DNA from: Nocardioidaceae bacterium
GTDB taxonomy: Bacteria; Actinomycetota; Actinomycetes; Propionibacteriales; Nocardioidaceae
DNA length: 64,000 nucleotides
Reading direction: 5' to 3'
Assembly (NCBI GenBank): GCA_029266455.1
Contig: JAQSWV010000003.1
Span: forward strand, 98,143 to 162,142
A program made the translations under genes and the position numbers. The notes below the pieces were generated by a model. The model did no database searches, had not been told where the DNA came from, and was given only the letters and a program-made list of their open reading frames with translations. Below, piece after piece: positions 1 through 8,755 of this stretch. Within the stretch, counting starts at the first letter, position 1. Each line of letters starts with the position of its first letter.

Positions 1-777
1 GAGCACCTCGTCGACCGGACGGTTCTTCCGACCGGCGGGGACGTAGTCGCGCATGACCAGCACGCGCTCCTCGTCGACCCCGCCGACGAGCTCGTCGAGC
101 TGCAGGGTCAGCAGTCGGCCGTCGGACCCGAGCTCCACCACGTAGTCCTCGATCTCACGGGCGATGCGGAGCACCATCTCCAGCCGCTGCGCCACCGCGG
201 CGACGTCGCGGATGGTCACCAGATCCTCGATCTCGAGCGCGGACAGCGCACCCGACACCTCGTCGAGGCGCATCTTGTAACGCTCCAGAGTCGCCAGTGC
301 CTGGTTCGCCCGCGACAGGATGGCCCCGGTCTCCTCCAGCACGTGCCGGATGCCGCCCACGTACACGGCGATGATCTGCATGGACGCGGACACCGACACG
401 ACCGGCATCCCGGTCTGTCGCGCGACCCGGTCAGCGGTGCGGTGCCGGGTGCCCGCCTCGTCGGTGTGAATGGAGGGGTCGGGCATCAGGTGCACCGCGG
501 CCCGGTAGATGCGGCTCACCTCGCGGTCGACCACGATCGCGCCGTCCATCTTCGCCAGCTCCCGCAGGCCGGTGGCAGTGAACGGCACCTCGAGGGTGAA
601 CCCACCGGTGGAGATGGCCTCGACGGTACGGTCGAGGCCGAGCACCAGCAGGGCCCCGGTGCGGCCTCGCAGGATCCGCTCGAGACCCTCGCGCAGTGCG
701 GTGCCGGGCGCGATCGTGGCCAGCGTGGCGCGCAGTCGCACCTCGTCGGCTGTCGCGTCCGTCCTGTCGCTCACCAC
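1..777 (-). CDS. disA: Diadenylate cyclase DisA (3' end beyond window)
   Basis: Condenses two ATP into cyclic di-AMP; characterised homologues are octamers that scan DNA and stall at branched structures. The 259 visible codons cover the N-terminal cyclase domain, with the DGA motif at residues 78-80 and RHR at 111-113 followed by Thr114, both hallmarks of active enzymes. The C-terminal helix-hairpin-helix DNA-binding part lies outside the window. The start is GTG 777 (or the adjacent GTG 774), chosen because GAGGAG stands at 783-788. It lies 109 bp downstream of radA on the same strand. RadA binds and inhibits DisA in characterised bacteria, so the pairing is functionally sensible. Identity is secure; only the truncation limits it. 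Confidence 0.95.
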   Translation of the reverse strand, partial: MVSDRTDATADEVRLRATLATIAPGTALREGLERILRGRTGALLVLGLDRTVEAISTGGFTLEVPFTATGLRELAKMDGAIVVDREVSRIYRAAVHLMPDPSIHTDEAGTRHRTADRVARQTGMPVVSVSASMQIIAVYVGGIRHVLEETGAILSRANQALATLERYKMRLDEVSGALSALEIEDLVTIRDVAAVAQRLEMVLRIAREIEDYVVELGSDGRLLTLQLDELVGGVDEERVLVMRDYVPAGRKNRPVDEVL

Positions 778-886
778 ATCCACTCCTCGTCGGCGCCCGG
801 GTCACCGGTCCCGTCCGACGAGCAAGGAGTCTAGGCGTCGCACTGAGGGAGGGCCTGCTCATTTCGCTGAGTCGCCCGGCCGGGGG

Positions 887-2353
887 TCACTCGGGCACCA
901 CGCTGAGCCGTGCCGTCCGCGGTCGGCCGTGGTTGGGCTCGACCCGGGTGGCGTCGCCTCCCCGCACCAGGCCGACGACCTGCAGCGCCTGGGTCACGTC
1001 GGCGACGGGGATGACCTGGAGCCCCGGGATGTCGGGGAGCCGCTCGGAGCCGGAGTCGGCCGGGACCAGTGCATGCCGGAAACCCAGCCGGGCCGCCTCG
1101 GCCAGCCGCAGCACCGGGCCGCCGACCCGGCGCACCTCGCCGGCCAGTCCCACCTCACCCAGGGCGACGAGGTCGGTCGGGACCACGGTGTCGGCGCCTG
1201 CCGACGCGGTCGCCAGCGCGACCGCGAGGTCGGCCGACGGCTCACTGAGCCTGGCCCCGCCCACCGTGGCGAGATAGACGTCAGAGCCCGACAGTCGTAC
1301 ACCGGCCCGCCGCTCCAGCACGGCCAGCACCATCGCGGTCCTGGCGGAGTCGACGCCGCTGGTCGCTCGCCGCGGTGACGACTGCCCCGCAGCGGGTGCG
1401 ACCAGGGCCTGCACCTCGGCCAGCAGCGGCCGGCGGCCCTCGAGCGTGACCGTGACGCAGGTGCCGGCGACCGGCTCGGCGTGGCGGGAGACGAACAGAC
1501 CGGTGGGGTCGCTGACCTCGACGATGCCGTCGGCGGACAGGTCGAAACAGCCGACCTCGTCGACCGGCCCGAAACGGTTCTTGACGGCCCGGACGAAGCG
1601 CAGCCGCGACGCGCGGTCGCCCTCGAAGTGGAGGACGACGTCGACGAGGTGCTCGAGCACGCGCGGCCCCGCGATCGCGCCGTCCTTGGTGACGTGCCCG
1701 ACCAGCAGGGTCGCGAGCCCCAGCCGCTTGCCGACCTGGACGAGCGCGCCGGCGACCTCGCGTACCTGGGTGACCCCGCCGGGGACCCCGTCGACCTCCG
1801 CCGCCCCGATCGTCTGCACGGAGTCGACCACCAGCAGCGTCGGCTGCACCTGCTCGACCTGGCCCAGCACCGCCGCCAGATCGGTCTCGGCGGCGAGGAA
1901 CAGCTGCGGCTGGACTGCGCCGGTGCGCTCGGCGCGCAGACGCACCTGAGCGGCTGACTCCTCGCCGGTGACGTAGAGCGTGCGGCGTCCGGCCTCCGCC
2001 CACCTGGCCGCGACCTCCAGCAGCAGCGTCGACTTGCCGACCCCCGGCTCCCCGGCCAGCAGCAGGGACACCCCCTTGACCACGCCGCCACCGAGCACCC
2101 GGTCGAGCTCGCTGACACCGGACGTGACCGCACGGGTGGCCTCGACGTCGATCTCGGTCATCGGAAGCGCAGGGGTCGTCACCGGGCCCGCCTGGGTGCG
2201 CCCCGGTCTTGCAGCGGCCGCCCCGGCCTCGTCCACGGTGCCCCACGCCTGACACTCCCCGCACCGGCCGACCCACTTGCCGGTCTCCCACCCGCACTCG
2301 GCGCACCGGTACGCCGGTCGCGCACGACCCGGTCTGGCGGAGGGAGATGCCAC
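887..2353 (-). CDS. radA: DNA repair protein RadA/Sms
   Basis: RecA-like ATPase and branch-migration helicase for recombination intermediates, acting in the cytoplasm on DNA. The 488 residues are full length and show the family order: an N-terminal C4 zinc finger (Cys17, Cys20, Cys31, Cys34), Walker A GEPGVGKS at 101-108, Walker B LLVVD at 173-177, the RadA-specific KNRFGP motif at 258-263, and a C-terminal Lon-protease-like fold with no protease function known in the family. The start is GTG at 2353, directly abutting the stop codon of the upstream methyltransferase, so the two are probably co-transcribed, with disA downstream. Confidence 0.96.
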   Translation of the reverse strand: MASPSARPGRARPAYRCAECGWETGKWVGRCGECQAWGTVDEAGAAAARPGRTQAGPVTTPALPMTEIDVEATRAVTSGVSELDRVLGGGVVKGVSLLLAGEPGVGKSTLLLEVAARWAEAGRRTLYVTGEESAAQVRLRAERTGAVQPQLFLAAETDLAAVLGQVEQVQPTLLVVDSVQTIGAAEVDGVPGGVTQVREVAGALVQVGKRLGLATLLVGHVTKDGAIAGPRVLEHLVDVVLHFEGDRASRLRFVRAVKNRFGPVDEVGCFDLSADGIVEVSDPTGLFVSRHAEPVAGTCVTVTLEGRRPLLAEVQALVAPAAGQSSPRRATSGVDSARTAMVLAVLERRAGVRLSGSDVYLATVGGARLSEPSADLAVALATASAGADTVVPTDLVALGEVGLAGEVRRVGGPVLRLAEAARLGFRHALVPADSGSERLPDIPGLQVIPVADVTQALQVVGLVRGGDATRVEPNHGRPRTARLSVVPE

Positions 2354-3097
2354 CTACCCCACGCTAGGCGAGAGCACCGACATCGTGGCCGCGGCGGCAC
2401 CGGTCGTTCGCCACCAGACGTTGACGGCGTAGTCCACGTCGAGGCCGCGGTGCTCGGACAGCAGCCGGTCGGCGAGCCCCGCGGCGAACTCGATCCGCAC
2501 GACCGCCTCCAGGTCGGCACGGGAGGCGAACCGCCAGCGGGTGAGGACCGGCGAGCGGGTCCATCCGTGCCCGGACCAGAAGCGCTCCACGGCCGCCGGG
2601 TCGAACGCGGGGAACGCCCGGCGGAACCATCCGCCGAACGTGCTGCGGCTCGCGTCGTTGTCGATCACGAACGCCGCACCTCCCGAGCGCAGCACCCGGT
2701 CCACCTCGCGCAGCCCGGGCTCACAGCCCGGTCCGAAGAAGTACGCCCACCGCGCGTGCACCACGTCGGCGCTGGCGTCCGGCACCGGCAGCGCCTGGGC
2801 CGTCCCGGCCAGCACCCGGACGCCCGGCACAGCGGCGCAGCGGCGGCGGGCGAGTGACGCCAGCCCGCCGTGCGGCTCGACGCCGAGCACGCGTGCCGTC
2901 CGGGAGGCGAAGCGGGGCAGGTGGAAGCCCGTCCCGCAGCCGATGTCCAGCACCGTCGCACCGTCCCAGCCGCGGACGTCGGCCATCGCCTGCTCGATCA
3001 GGCCGTCCGGGTCGACCGCCCGGTTCTCGATCTCGTAGGTGGCGGCGTGCCGCCAGATGTTCGGGCTCGGCCGTGCCCCGGTCTCGATCCGGGTCAT
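2354..3097 (-). CDS. Class I SAM-dependent methyltransferase
   Basis: A 247-residue Rossmann-type methyltransferase of the Methyltransf_11 kind; the substrate is not evident. Motif I appears as LDIGCGTGFH, an acidic residue closes the second strand (GVEPHGG), and the motif with ALPVPDASADVVHARW resembles small-molecule methyltransferases. The ATG at 3097 was chosen because the recognisable domain starts soon after it; a longer frame upstream has no domain support. The stop codon abuts the radA start. A link to DNA repair is possible from position but nothing in the sequence shows it. Confidence 0.82.
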   Translation of the reverse strand: MTRIETGARPSPNIWRHAATYEIENRAVDPDGLIEQAMADVRGWDGATVLDIGCGTGFHLPRFASRTARVLGVEPHGGLASLARRRCAAVPGVRVLAGTAQALPVPDASADVVHARWAYFFGPGCEPGLREVDRVLRSGGAAFVIDNDASRSTFGGWFRRAFPAFDPAAVERFWSGHGWTRSPVLTRWRFASRADLEAVVRIEFAAGLADRLLSEHRGLDVDYAVNVWWRTTGAAAATMSVLSPSVG

Positions 3098-3137
3098 TCC
3101 CGTACCGGCGTCCCCGGGCCGGCCTTCCCCGTGCGCT

Positions 3138-3776
3138 TCAGAGCCGGACCGTGCCCGCCGGAGTCGCCAGGTGCACGGCCACGATCCCGGGCTGGCCGTG
3201 CCGGGCGACCCAGTCGACCTCGACGTCGGCGAGTGCCGAGAGCGCCGCAGCGCCCAGCCACTGCTCGACACGGGCGGGGTCGCCGGCGATCTCCAGCGCG
3301 TGGAGGGCGACCTTGCCGCTCGCGCCGACCGAGGGGTGCCGTTCCGGCGGAACCTCCCACTTCATCACGATCGGCAGCTGCGGGTCGGCCACCGCTCCGC
3401 GCACTCCGATCTGGCGCCAGGTCAGCTCGTAGCCGTCGGGCCGACGGCGGTTGCCCGGCACGGAGTGGCGACCCAGCCGGTGCTCGACCTCGGTGATGTC
3501 GTCGACCGCGACCACCCAGCACAGCCAGCCGCCCCCGGACTCCGAGCGGGTACGCACCAGCTGGCCGAACGGCACCTTGTCGGAGGCGGGGTGGTCCAGT
3601 ACCCCGACCACCTCGAGAAAGTGGCCGTGGCTGAGCGGCAGCAGCATGTTGCGTGTCCCGAACCGCGGGTGCACTCCTCCGTCGACGAACGACTCGCCGA
3701 TCAACGAGCCCAGCCGTTGCGCGGTAGCCTCCAGCCCGTCCGGACCGGCTGCGTAGGAGATGTGGTCGAGACGCAT
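3138..3776 (-). CDS. VOC-fold (glyoxalase-like) protein
   Basis: A 212-residue protein of the vicinal-oxygen-chelate superfamily, resembling the glyoxalase-like domain Glyoxalase_3. The N-terminus MRLDHISY gives the first beta strand with a metal-ligand-type His, and SHGHFLEVVG supplies the paired His/Glu pattern. The reaction is unknown. The start is placed at ATG 3776 rather than ATG 3785 because a GACAAT hexamer read on the minus strand (3789-3784) sits 7 nt before 3776 and overlaps the alternative ATG, giving a likely leaderless transcript. It ends 40 bp before the methyltransferase and may share its transcript. Confidence 0.75.
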   Translation of the reverse strand: MRLDHISYAAGPDGLEATAQRLGSLIGESFVDGGVHPRFGTRNMLLPLSHGHFLEVVGVLDHPASDKVPFGQLVRTRSESGGGWLCWVVAVDDITEVEHRLGRHSVPGNRRRPDGYELTWRQIGVRGAVADPQLPIVMKWEVPPERHPSVGASGKVALHALEIAGDPARVEQWLGAAALSALADVEVDWVARHGQPGIVAVHLATPAGTVRL

Positions 3777-3794
3777 GCCTGGCATTGTCGTCGC

Positions 3795-4544
3795 TCACCC
3801 TGCGGCGCGGGTTGCCGGGTGCAGGGTGAGCCGGCTGCGTGTGGCCAGGTGCTCGGCGCACAGGTCCGCCAGCACCGCGTACGCCGGCTCGCCGATCAGC
3901 GCCACCAGCTCGGCCCGGTTGCCGACGTACACCGGATCGGTGGCGACGTGCGCCTCGCTGTTGCCCGAGCAGTACCAGTCCAGGTCGTGCCCACCCGGTC
4001 CCCAGCCGCTCCGGTCGTACTCCTCGACGGTGATCTCGAGGTACGAGCTGCCGTCGGTGCGCTCCACGTCCCGATAGCGACGGCGGATCGGCAGCTGCCA
4101 GCACACGTCGGGCTTCGTCTCCAGGGGCTCGGTGTCGTGGCGCAGTGCCCAGCCGTGCAGGGCGCAGCCCTCGCCGCCGACGAAGCCCGGGCGGTTCAGG
4201 AACACGCACGCGCCGTCGACCACCCGGGTCTTGCGCTCGCCGTCATCGTCGACCTCCACGACACCGTCGCGGCGGCCGGTGTCGCGGTACTCCCAGTCGT
4301 CGGGCCCCAACGCCTTCATGGCCTTCTTCACCCGCTTCTCGTCGGCCTTGTCCGCGAAGTGCGCGCCGAGCGTGCAGCAGCCGTCGTCGGGCCGGTCGGC
4401 GTAGACGCCGGGACATCCGCGGCCGAAGATGCAGGTCCAGCTGGACGTCAGCCAGGTCAGGTCGCAGCGCAGCACCTGCTTGCGATCGGCGGGATCGGGG
4501 AACTCCACCCACGTGCGGGGGAAGTCGAGTGGGACCTCGGGCAC
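3795..4544 (-). CDS. Cysteine-rich protein, possible Fe/Zn-binding YkgJ/DUF3109-like
   Basis: 249 residues with nine cysteines at 27, 38, 44, 56, 57, 113, 127, 148 and about 191. The spacing (CIFGRGC, then a CC pair, then CVFL, CALHG, and PDVCWQLP) recalls the cysteine-rich YkgJ/DUF3109 families proposed to chelate iron or zinc; the resemblance is by pattern only. No signal peptide or membrane segment is seen, so it is probably cytoplasmic. Codon use matches the neighbours. The start is GTG 4544, 6 nt after a TAGGGT hexamer on the minus strand (4556-4551), so the transcript is probably leaderless. No substrate or partner can be named. Confidence 0.65.
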   Translation of the reverse strand: MPEVPLDFPRTWVEFPDPADRKQVLRCDLTWLTSSWTCIFGRGCPGVYADRPDDGCCTLGAHFADKADEKRVKKAMKALGPDDWEYRDTGRRDGVVEVDDDGERKTRVVDGACVFLNRPGFVGGEGCALHGWALRHDTEPLETKPDVCWQLPIRRRYRDVERTDGSSYLEITVEEYDRSGWGPGGHDLDWYCSGNSEAHVATDPVYVGNRAELVALIGEPAYAVLADLCAEHLATRSRLTLHPATRAAG

Positions 4545-4611
4545 GGGAAAACCCTAGCTGCGGACAGTCGACCTGCCCCGTCGACGCCACCGGGCTGCCT
4601 AGGCTCTGAGC
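4545..4611. promoter_or_regulatory. Divergent pair of leaderless promoters
   Basis: On the minus strand TAGGGT (4556-4551) precedes the GTG at 4544 by 6 nt. On the plus strand TAGGCT (4600-4605) precedes the GTG at 4612 by 6 nt. Both hexamers fit the actinobacterial TANNNT -10 pattern, and the distances put transcription start at or next to the first base of each start codon. No clear -35 element or Shine-Dalgarno sequence is seen for either gene. The 67-bp space therefore probably drives both genes. Confidence 0.6.
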
Positions 4612-5502
4612 GTGACCGACGCGACGGACCACTCCGTGGCGGCGCCCATGGACCACTCCGTGTCGGTGCCCACCGCCACCGTGGCGCTCTCCACGGCGTC
4701 GGTCTACCCCGAGCCCACCGCCGTGGGGTTCGCCCTGGCGTCGGCGCTCGGCTACGACGCGGTCGAGGTCATGGTCGCGCTCGACGACACCAGCCAGGAC
4801 ATCGATGCGGTCCGCGCGCTCAGCGAGGAGCACCAGATCCCGGTGGTCGCGGTGCACGCGCCGTGCCTGCTCATCACCCAGCGGGTGTGGGGGACGGACC
4901 CATGGGTCAAGCTCGAGCGCAGTGCCGACATGTGTCACGCGCTCGGCGCCGACGTCGTGGTCGTGCATCCGCCGTTCCGGTGGCAACGGGACTACGGTCG
5001 CCTCTTCCTGGAGGGGATCGCGGGTCTCGAGGAGCGCACCGGGCTCGCGTACGCCGTCGAGAACATGTACCCCTGGCGGGCGCGGAACCGCACGGTGCAG
5101 GCCTACACACCCGGATGGGACCCGGTCGAGCACGACTCCGCGCACGTGACGCTCGACCTCTCCCACGCGTCGACGGCCGGGTCGGACGCGTTGACGATGG
5201 CCCGCGGCCTCGGTGACCGCCTCACGCACGTGCACATGACCGATGGCACAGGTTCGGCCAAGGACGAGCATCTGGTGCCGGGTCGGGGGACGCAGCCGTG
5301 CGCGGACCTGCTCGACGTGCTGGCCCTGCGGGGGTTCGCAGGGCACGTGGTGGTCGAGATCAACACCCGGCGAGCGCTGGACCGTGACGCCCGTGAGGCC
5401 GACCTCGCGGAGGCCCTTGCCTTCACCCGGCTGCACCTGGCGACCCGCCGGGACCCCGGCTTCGTGGTCGGCGCCGACGGGGTCGCCGAGAGGTCGTCCT
5501 GA
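4612..5502 (+). CDS. Sugar phosphate isomerase/epimerase (xylose-isomerase-like TIM barrel)
   Basis: A 296-residue TIM-barrel protein of the AP-endonuclease-2/xylose-isomerase superfamily, which isomerises or epimerises sugars and related small molecules using a divalent metal. Visible elements include [25 protein letters not shown] with a metal-binding-type Glu, [17 protein letters not shown] and a late VVVEINTR strand with another Glu. The extreme N-terminus repeats a DHSV tetrapeptide twice. The GTG start at 4612 follows a -10 hexamer by 6 nt. The actual substrate cannot be deduced; proline dehydrogenase follows at 55 bp. Confidence 0.78.
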   Translation: MTDATDHSVAAPMDHSVSVPTATVALSTASVYPEPTAVGFALASALGYDAVEVMVALDDTSQDIDAVRALSEEHQIPVVAVHAPCLLITQRVWGTDPWVKLERSADMCHALGADVVVVHPPFRWQRDYGRLFLEGIAGLEERTGLAYAVENMYPWRARNRTVQAYTPGWDPVEHDSAHVTLDLSHASTAGSDALTMARGLGDRLTHVHMTDGTGSAKDEHLVPGRGTQPCADLLDVLALRGFAGHVVVEINTRRALDRDAREADLAEALAFTRLHLATRRDPGFVVGADGVAERSS

Positions 5503-5556
5503 CGCCGTACAGTCGGCAGCGACCGGCGGCGCACGGCCGCCGCTGAGGAGGCTGTG

Positions 5557-6513
5557 GTGCTGAGGAGTTCCCTGCTGGCGCTGGCGGGCAGTGAGCGCAT
5601 GAAGCATCTGGCCAGCACCCTGCCGGGTTCGAGCGGCATCGTCTCCCGTTTCGTCGCCGGAGAGACCGTCGAGGATGCCGTGCGGGTCTCGCGTGAGCTC
5701 TCCGCAGCCGGGCTGCGCGTCTCGCTCGACCACCTCGGCGAGGGCACGCTCGACCACGGGCAGGCGGAGTCCACCGTCGCCGCGTACCTGGAGGCTCTCG
5801 ACGCGGTCGTCGAAGCGGGTCTGAACCACGACATCGAGCTGTCGGTCAAGCTCTCGGCGATCGGGCAGGTGGTCGGCGGCGGTGGCGAGGCCGGCAGGCG
5901 CGGGAGCGAGGGCCACAAGCTGGCGCTGGACAACGCCCGCACGGTCTGTCGCGCCGCCCGCAACGCAGGCACCACCGTGACCCTCGACATGGAGGACCAC
6001 ACGACCACCGACTCCACCCTCGAGGTGCTCGCCGACGTGCGGCAGGACTTCCCCGAGACCGGGGCGGTCCTGCAGTCCCAGCTGCGCCGTACCGAGGCCG
6101 ACTGCAGGGACCTCGCCCACGCCGGGTCACGGGTGCGGCTGTGCAAGGGCGCCTACGACGAGCCGGCCGCGGTGGCCTACCGCGACCGCCTAGAGGTCGA
6201 CCGCTCGTACGTGCGCTGTCTCAAGGTGCTCATGAACGGGGCCGGCTACCCGATGGTCGCCACCCACGACCCACGGCTGGTGCGGATCGCCGGGCTGCTC
6301 GCCGAGCGCGCCGACCGCGCGAGCGACAGCTTCGAGTTCCAGATGCTGTACGGCGTACGACCCGACGAGCAGCGGCGTCTGGCCGCCGCCGGCAGCACGG
6401 TCCGGGTGTACCTGCCCTACGGGGACCAGTGGTACGGGTATCTCATGCGGCGCCTGGGCGAGCGGCCGGCGAACGTCGCGTTCTTCGCCCGGTCCCTGGT
6501 CTCGCGGGACTGA
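5557..6513 (+). CDS. Proline dehydrogenase
   Basis: FAD enzyme that oxidises L-proline to pyrroline-5-carboxylate and passes electrons to the quinone pool at the membrane. At about 318 residues it is the monofunctional type, not a PutA fusion. Conserved elements are visible in order: LDHLGEG, SVKLSAIG, DMEDH, LQSQLRRTEAD, RLCKGAY, ATHDPRL, FQMLYGVR and YLPYGDQWYGYLMRRL with the C-terminal substrate-binding arginines. Two GTG codons compete: AGGAGG at 5546-5551 is only 2 nt from GTG 5554 but 5 nt from GTG 5557, so the latter is preferred. No pyrroline-5-carboxylate dehydrogenase lies in the window; proC, acting in the opposite direction, lies at 8756. Confidence 0.92.
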   Translation: MLRSSLLALAGSERMKHLASTLPGSSGIVSRFVAGETVEDAVRVSRELSAAGLRVSLDHLGEGTLDHGQAESTVAAYLEALDAVVEAGLNHDIELSVKLSAIGQVVGGGGEAGRRGSEGHKLALDNARTVCRAARNAGTTVTLDMEDHTTTDSTLEVLADVRQDFPETGAVLQSQLRRTEADCRDLAHAGSRVRLCKGAYDEPAAVAYRDRLEVDRSYVRCLKVLMNGAGYPMVATHDPRLVRIAGLLAERADRASDSFEFQMLYGVRPDEQRRLAAAGSTVRVYLPYGDQWYGYLMRRLGERPANVAFFARSLVSRD

Positions 6514-6517
6514 CGCG

Positions 6518-7117
6518 TTGGCTCGGTCGGTGACACCCTCGCGCGGTCCGGGCCGGCGCCCCGGGACGCCGGACACCCGCGGGGAGGTGCTGACCGCGGC
6601 ACGGACCTCGTTCGCCGACAAGGGTTTCGAGCGCACCACCATTCGGGCGGTCGCCGCGTCCGCCGGTGTCGCGCCGGCCATGGTGCACCACTTCTTCGGC
6701 TCGAAGGAGGACCTGTTCCTGGAGGCGCTCGCCGCGCCGTTCGACCCACGGGTGGTGCTCCGCCCGGTGGTCGAGGGGCCGCCGGATGAGCTGGGCCTCC
6801 GGCTGGCCCGCACCTTCGTCACCATCTGGGAGGACGAGTCGAGACGCGAGCCGCTGGTCGCCCTCGTCCGGGGCGCGATGACCAGCGAGCCGGTGGCGGC
6901 GATGCTCCGCGACGGGTTCCTCCGGATCATCGCCTCCGTCCTCGGGCCGGCCGTGGCCGGCCCCGACCCGCTGCTGCGCCTGCAGCTGGCGATCTCGCAG
7001 GGGCTCGGCATGGAGCTGTTCCGGTACGTGGTCAAGGTCGAGCCCTTGGCCAGCACCCCGCCGGAGGAGCTCATCCAGCGGCTGGCTCCTGTGCTGCAAC
7101 ACCACCTCCGCGGCTGA
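6518..7117 (+). CDS. TetR-family transcriptional regulator
   Basis: A 199-residue one-domain repressor-type regulator. The N-terminal helix-turn-helix is clear (RGEVLTAARTSFADKGF, then TTIRAVAASAGVAPAMVHH and FFGSKEDLF), followed by a ligand-binding helical domain of unknown specificity. The start is uncertain: TTG 6518 lies 4 nt after the proline dehydrogenase stop, GTG 6530 is the in-frame alternative, and neither has a good ribosome binding site. It probably shares a transcript with proline dehydrogenase. Its own stop is followed by a terminator-like hairpin and then the promoter of an ABC exporter, which is the obvious candidate target. Confidence 0.88.
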   Translation: MARSVTPSRGPGRRPGTPDTRGEVLTAARTSFADKGFERTTIRAVAASAGVAPAMVHHFFGSKEDLFLEALAAPFDPRVVLRPVVEGPPDELGLRLARTFVTIWEDESRREPLVALVRGAMTSEPVAAMLRDGFLRIIASVLGPAVAGPDPLLRLQLAISQGLGMELFRYVVKVEPLASTPPEELIQRLAPVLQHHLRG

Positions 7118-7125
7118 GCGTCGCC

Positions 7126-7148
7126 GGTCCGGTTTCCGGGGCCCTTTT
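7126..7148 (+). terminator. Probable intrinsic terminator after the TetR gene
   Basis: The left arm GGTCCGG (7126-7132), loop TTT and right arm CCGGGGCC (7136-7143) form a seven-pair stem with one bulged G and one G-U pair, followed within 2 nt by TTTT at 7145-7148. This sits 9 nt after the TetR stop and just before the exporter promoter. Runs of T are rare in this DNA, which strengthens the call. Confidence 0.5.
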
Positions 7149-7162
7149 CTGCCATCGGAGGC

Positions 7163-7191
7163 TTGACGGACCTCGACGATCCCGGCATATT
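7163..7191 (+). promoter_or_regulatory. Promoter of the ABC exporter (leaderless)
   Basis: TTGACG at 7163-7168 as -35, 17-bp spacer, CATATT at 7186-7191 as -10. The ATG at 7198 follows the -10 by 6 nt, so transcription should start at the start codon and the mRNA would lack a leader; no Shine-Dalgarno sequence is present. This is the best two-part sigma-70-type promoter in the window. The adjacent TetR protein could bind here, but no clear palindrome was found. Confidence 0.65.
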
Positions 7192-7197
7192 AAACAC

Positions 7198-7977
7198 ATG
7201 GCCAATAAGTCACCTGCGGTGGACATCAGCCACCTCCGCGTGGTCCGCGGGGGGCGCACCGTGCTGCCCGACCTGTCCTGCACCATTCCGCCCGGACAGG
7301 TCACCGGTCTGCTCGGACCCTCGGGCGGCGGGAAGAGCACCCTGATCCGCGCGATCGTCGGAGTGCAGAAGGTGCAGGGAGGGACGGTCGAGGTTCTCGG
7401 CCAGCCGGCCGGCTCTGCCGCCCTGCGCCGCCAGGTGGGATACGTGACGCAGGCGCCCAGCGTGTACGCCGACCTCACCGTGACCGAGAACCTGCGCTTC
7501 TTCGCGCGGGTGCTGGGTGCGCGGACCGCCGCGGTAGGCACCGTGCTCGACCAGGTCGACCTCGGCCACTACGCCGACTCGCTCGTGGGCCGTTTGTCCG
7601 GGGGGCAGCGGTCCCGGGTGTCGCTCGCCGTCGCGCTGCTGGGGGAGCCGCAGCTGCTGGTCCTCGACGAGCCGACGGTCGGGCTCGACCCGGTGCTGCG
7701 CCGGGATCTGTGGGCGCTCTTCCATGACCTCGCGGCCAAGGGCAGGACCCTGCTGGTCTCGAGCCACGTGATGGACGAGGCCGACCGTTGCGACCGGCTG
7801 CTGCTGCTGCGTGACGGTCAGGTGCTCGCCGAGGGCACCCCGCACGCCCTGCGCGAGGCCACCGGCGCCGACGACATCGAGTCCGCGTTCCTGGCCCTGA
7901 TCAACCGGGTCGGTTGGCAACCGGACAGACAGAACGGAACGCCGGTCAGGACCCGCGACAAGGAGGTGGCGCCATGA
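7198..7977 (+). CDS. ABC exporter ATP-binding protein
   Basis: Cytoplasmic ATPase subunit of an ABC-2-type exporter. All nucleotide-binding motifs are present: Walker A GPSGGGKS at 40-47, Q-loop near 85, signature LSGGQ at 133-137, Walker B LLVLDE at 153-158 and switch His190. With 259 residues it is normal for the drug/polysaccharide exporter (CcmA-like) group. The last four bases overlap the permease start (ATGA), indicating translational coupling. Substrate unknown; an adjacent TetR gene suggests inducible efflux. The transcript is probably leaderless. Confidence 0.93.
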   Translation: MANKSPAVDISHLRVVRGGRTVLPDLSCTIPPGQVTGLLGPSGGGKSTLIRAIVGVQKVQGGTVEVLGQPAGSAALRRQVGYVTQAPSVYADLTVTENLRFFARVLGARTAAVGTVLDQVDLGHYADSLVGRLSGGQRSRVSLAVALLGEPQLLVLDEPTVGLDPVLRRDLWALFHDLAAKGRTLLVSSHVMDEADRCDRLLLLRDGQVLAEGTPHALREATGADDIESAFLALINRVGWQPDRQNGTPVRTRDKEVAP

Positions 7978-8711
7978 CGCCGCGCGTGACCCTCGCAGTG
8001 GCCGGACGGGTGCTGGCCCAGTTGCGCCGCGACCACCGGACGGTGGCGATGCTGCTGGTCGTGCCCTGCGTGCTGCTCGCGTTGCTGTGGTGGATGTTCG
8101 ACGGCAACGCCGGGATCTTCAACAGCGTGGGCCCCCCGCTGCTGGCCATCTTCCCGTTCATCGTGATGTTTCTCGTCACCTCGGTGACGACCCTGCGTGA
8201 GCGGTCGTCCGGGACGCTCGAGCGACTGCTGTCCATGCCGATGGGCAAGGCCGACCTGCTGCTCGGTTACGCGCTCGCGTTCGCCGCGGTAGCGCTGGCA
8301 CAGTCGCTGTTGGCCGTGGGACTGACCGTGGGCGCCCTCGGTATGGACGTGCAGGGCTCCGTGCTGACCCTCACCGTGGTGTCGGTGCTGAACGCCGTTC
8401 TCGGCACGGCGCTGGGCTTGTTCGTGTCGGCGTTCGCCGAGACGGAGTTCCAGGCCGTCCAGTTCATGCCGGCGCTGGTGCTTCCGCAGCTGCTGCTGTG
8501 CGGCCTGTTCGTCCCTCGCGACGCGCTGCCCGCCGTCCTCGAGGCGGTATCCGACGTGCTCCCGCTGTCGTACGCGGTGGCCGCGATGCGCGAGGTGCAG
8601 GCCGCCTCGAGCTGGACCAGCGACCTGGTCCTCGATGTCAGCGTGATCGGGGGCAGCGCACTGCTGGCCCTGATGCTGGGTGCAGCCACCCTGCGCCGCC
8701 GCACCGCGTGA
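7974..8711 (+). CDS. ABC-2 type exporter permease
   Basis: A 245-residue integral membrane partner of the preceding ATPase. About six hydrophobic segments are visible, in the ABC-2 arrangement: one after the N-terminal amphipathic stretch (around 22-41), a pair before the cytoplasmic RERSSGTLERLLSMPMGKAD loop, and more toward the C-terminus, ending in arginine-rich LRRRTA. The loop with ERSSGTLERL is typical of the family. The start is ATG 7974 with AAGGAGGTG upstream and a 4-bp overlap with the ATPase stop; a longer frame from 7914 is rejected on that basis. The protein probably works as a homodimer. Confidence 0.9.
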   Translation: MTPRVTLAVAGRVLAQLRRDHRTVAMLLVVPCVLLALLWWMFDGNAGIFNSVGPPLLAIFPFIVMFLVTSVTTLRERSSGTLERLLSMPMGKADLLLGYALAFAAVALAQSLLAVGLTVGALGMDVQGSVLTLTVVSVLNAVLGTALGLFVSAFAETEFQAVQFMPALVLPQLLLCGLFVPRDALPAVLEAVSDVLPLSYAVAAMREVQAASSWTSDLVLDVSVIGGSALLALMLGAATLRRRTA

Positions 8712-8755
8712 CCGCCCGGCCGGCCGTTGTCTGACCGCCCGGCATGATGGGTCCC

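Noticed and set aside
5554..5556. GTG 5554 as start of proline dehydrogenase
   Set aside because: The AGGAGG ribosome site ends only 2 nt before it; GTG 5557 has a workable 5-nt spacer.
4243..6120. Large minus-strand frame antisense to the TIM-barrel and proline dehydrogenase genes
   Set aside because: Composition is typical of a shadow frame, no motif is present, and both plus-strand genes have clear catalytic signatures.
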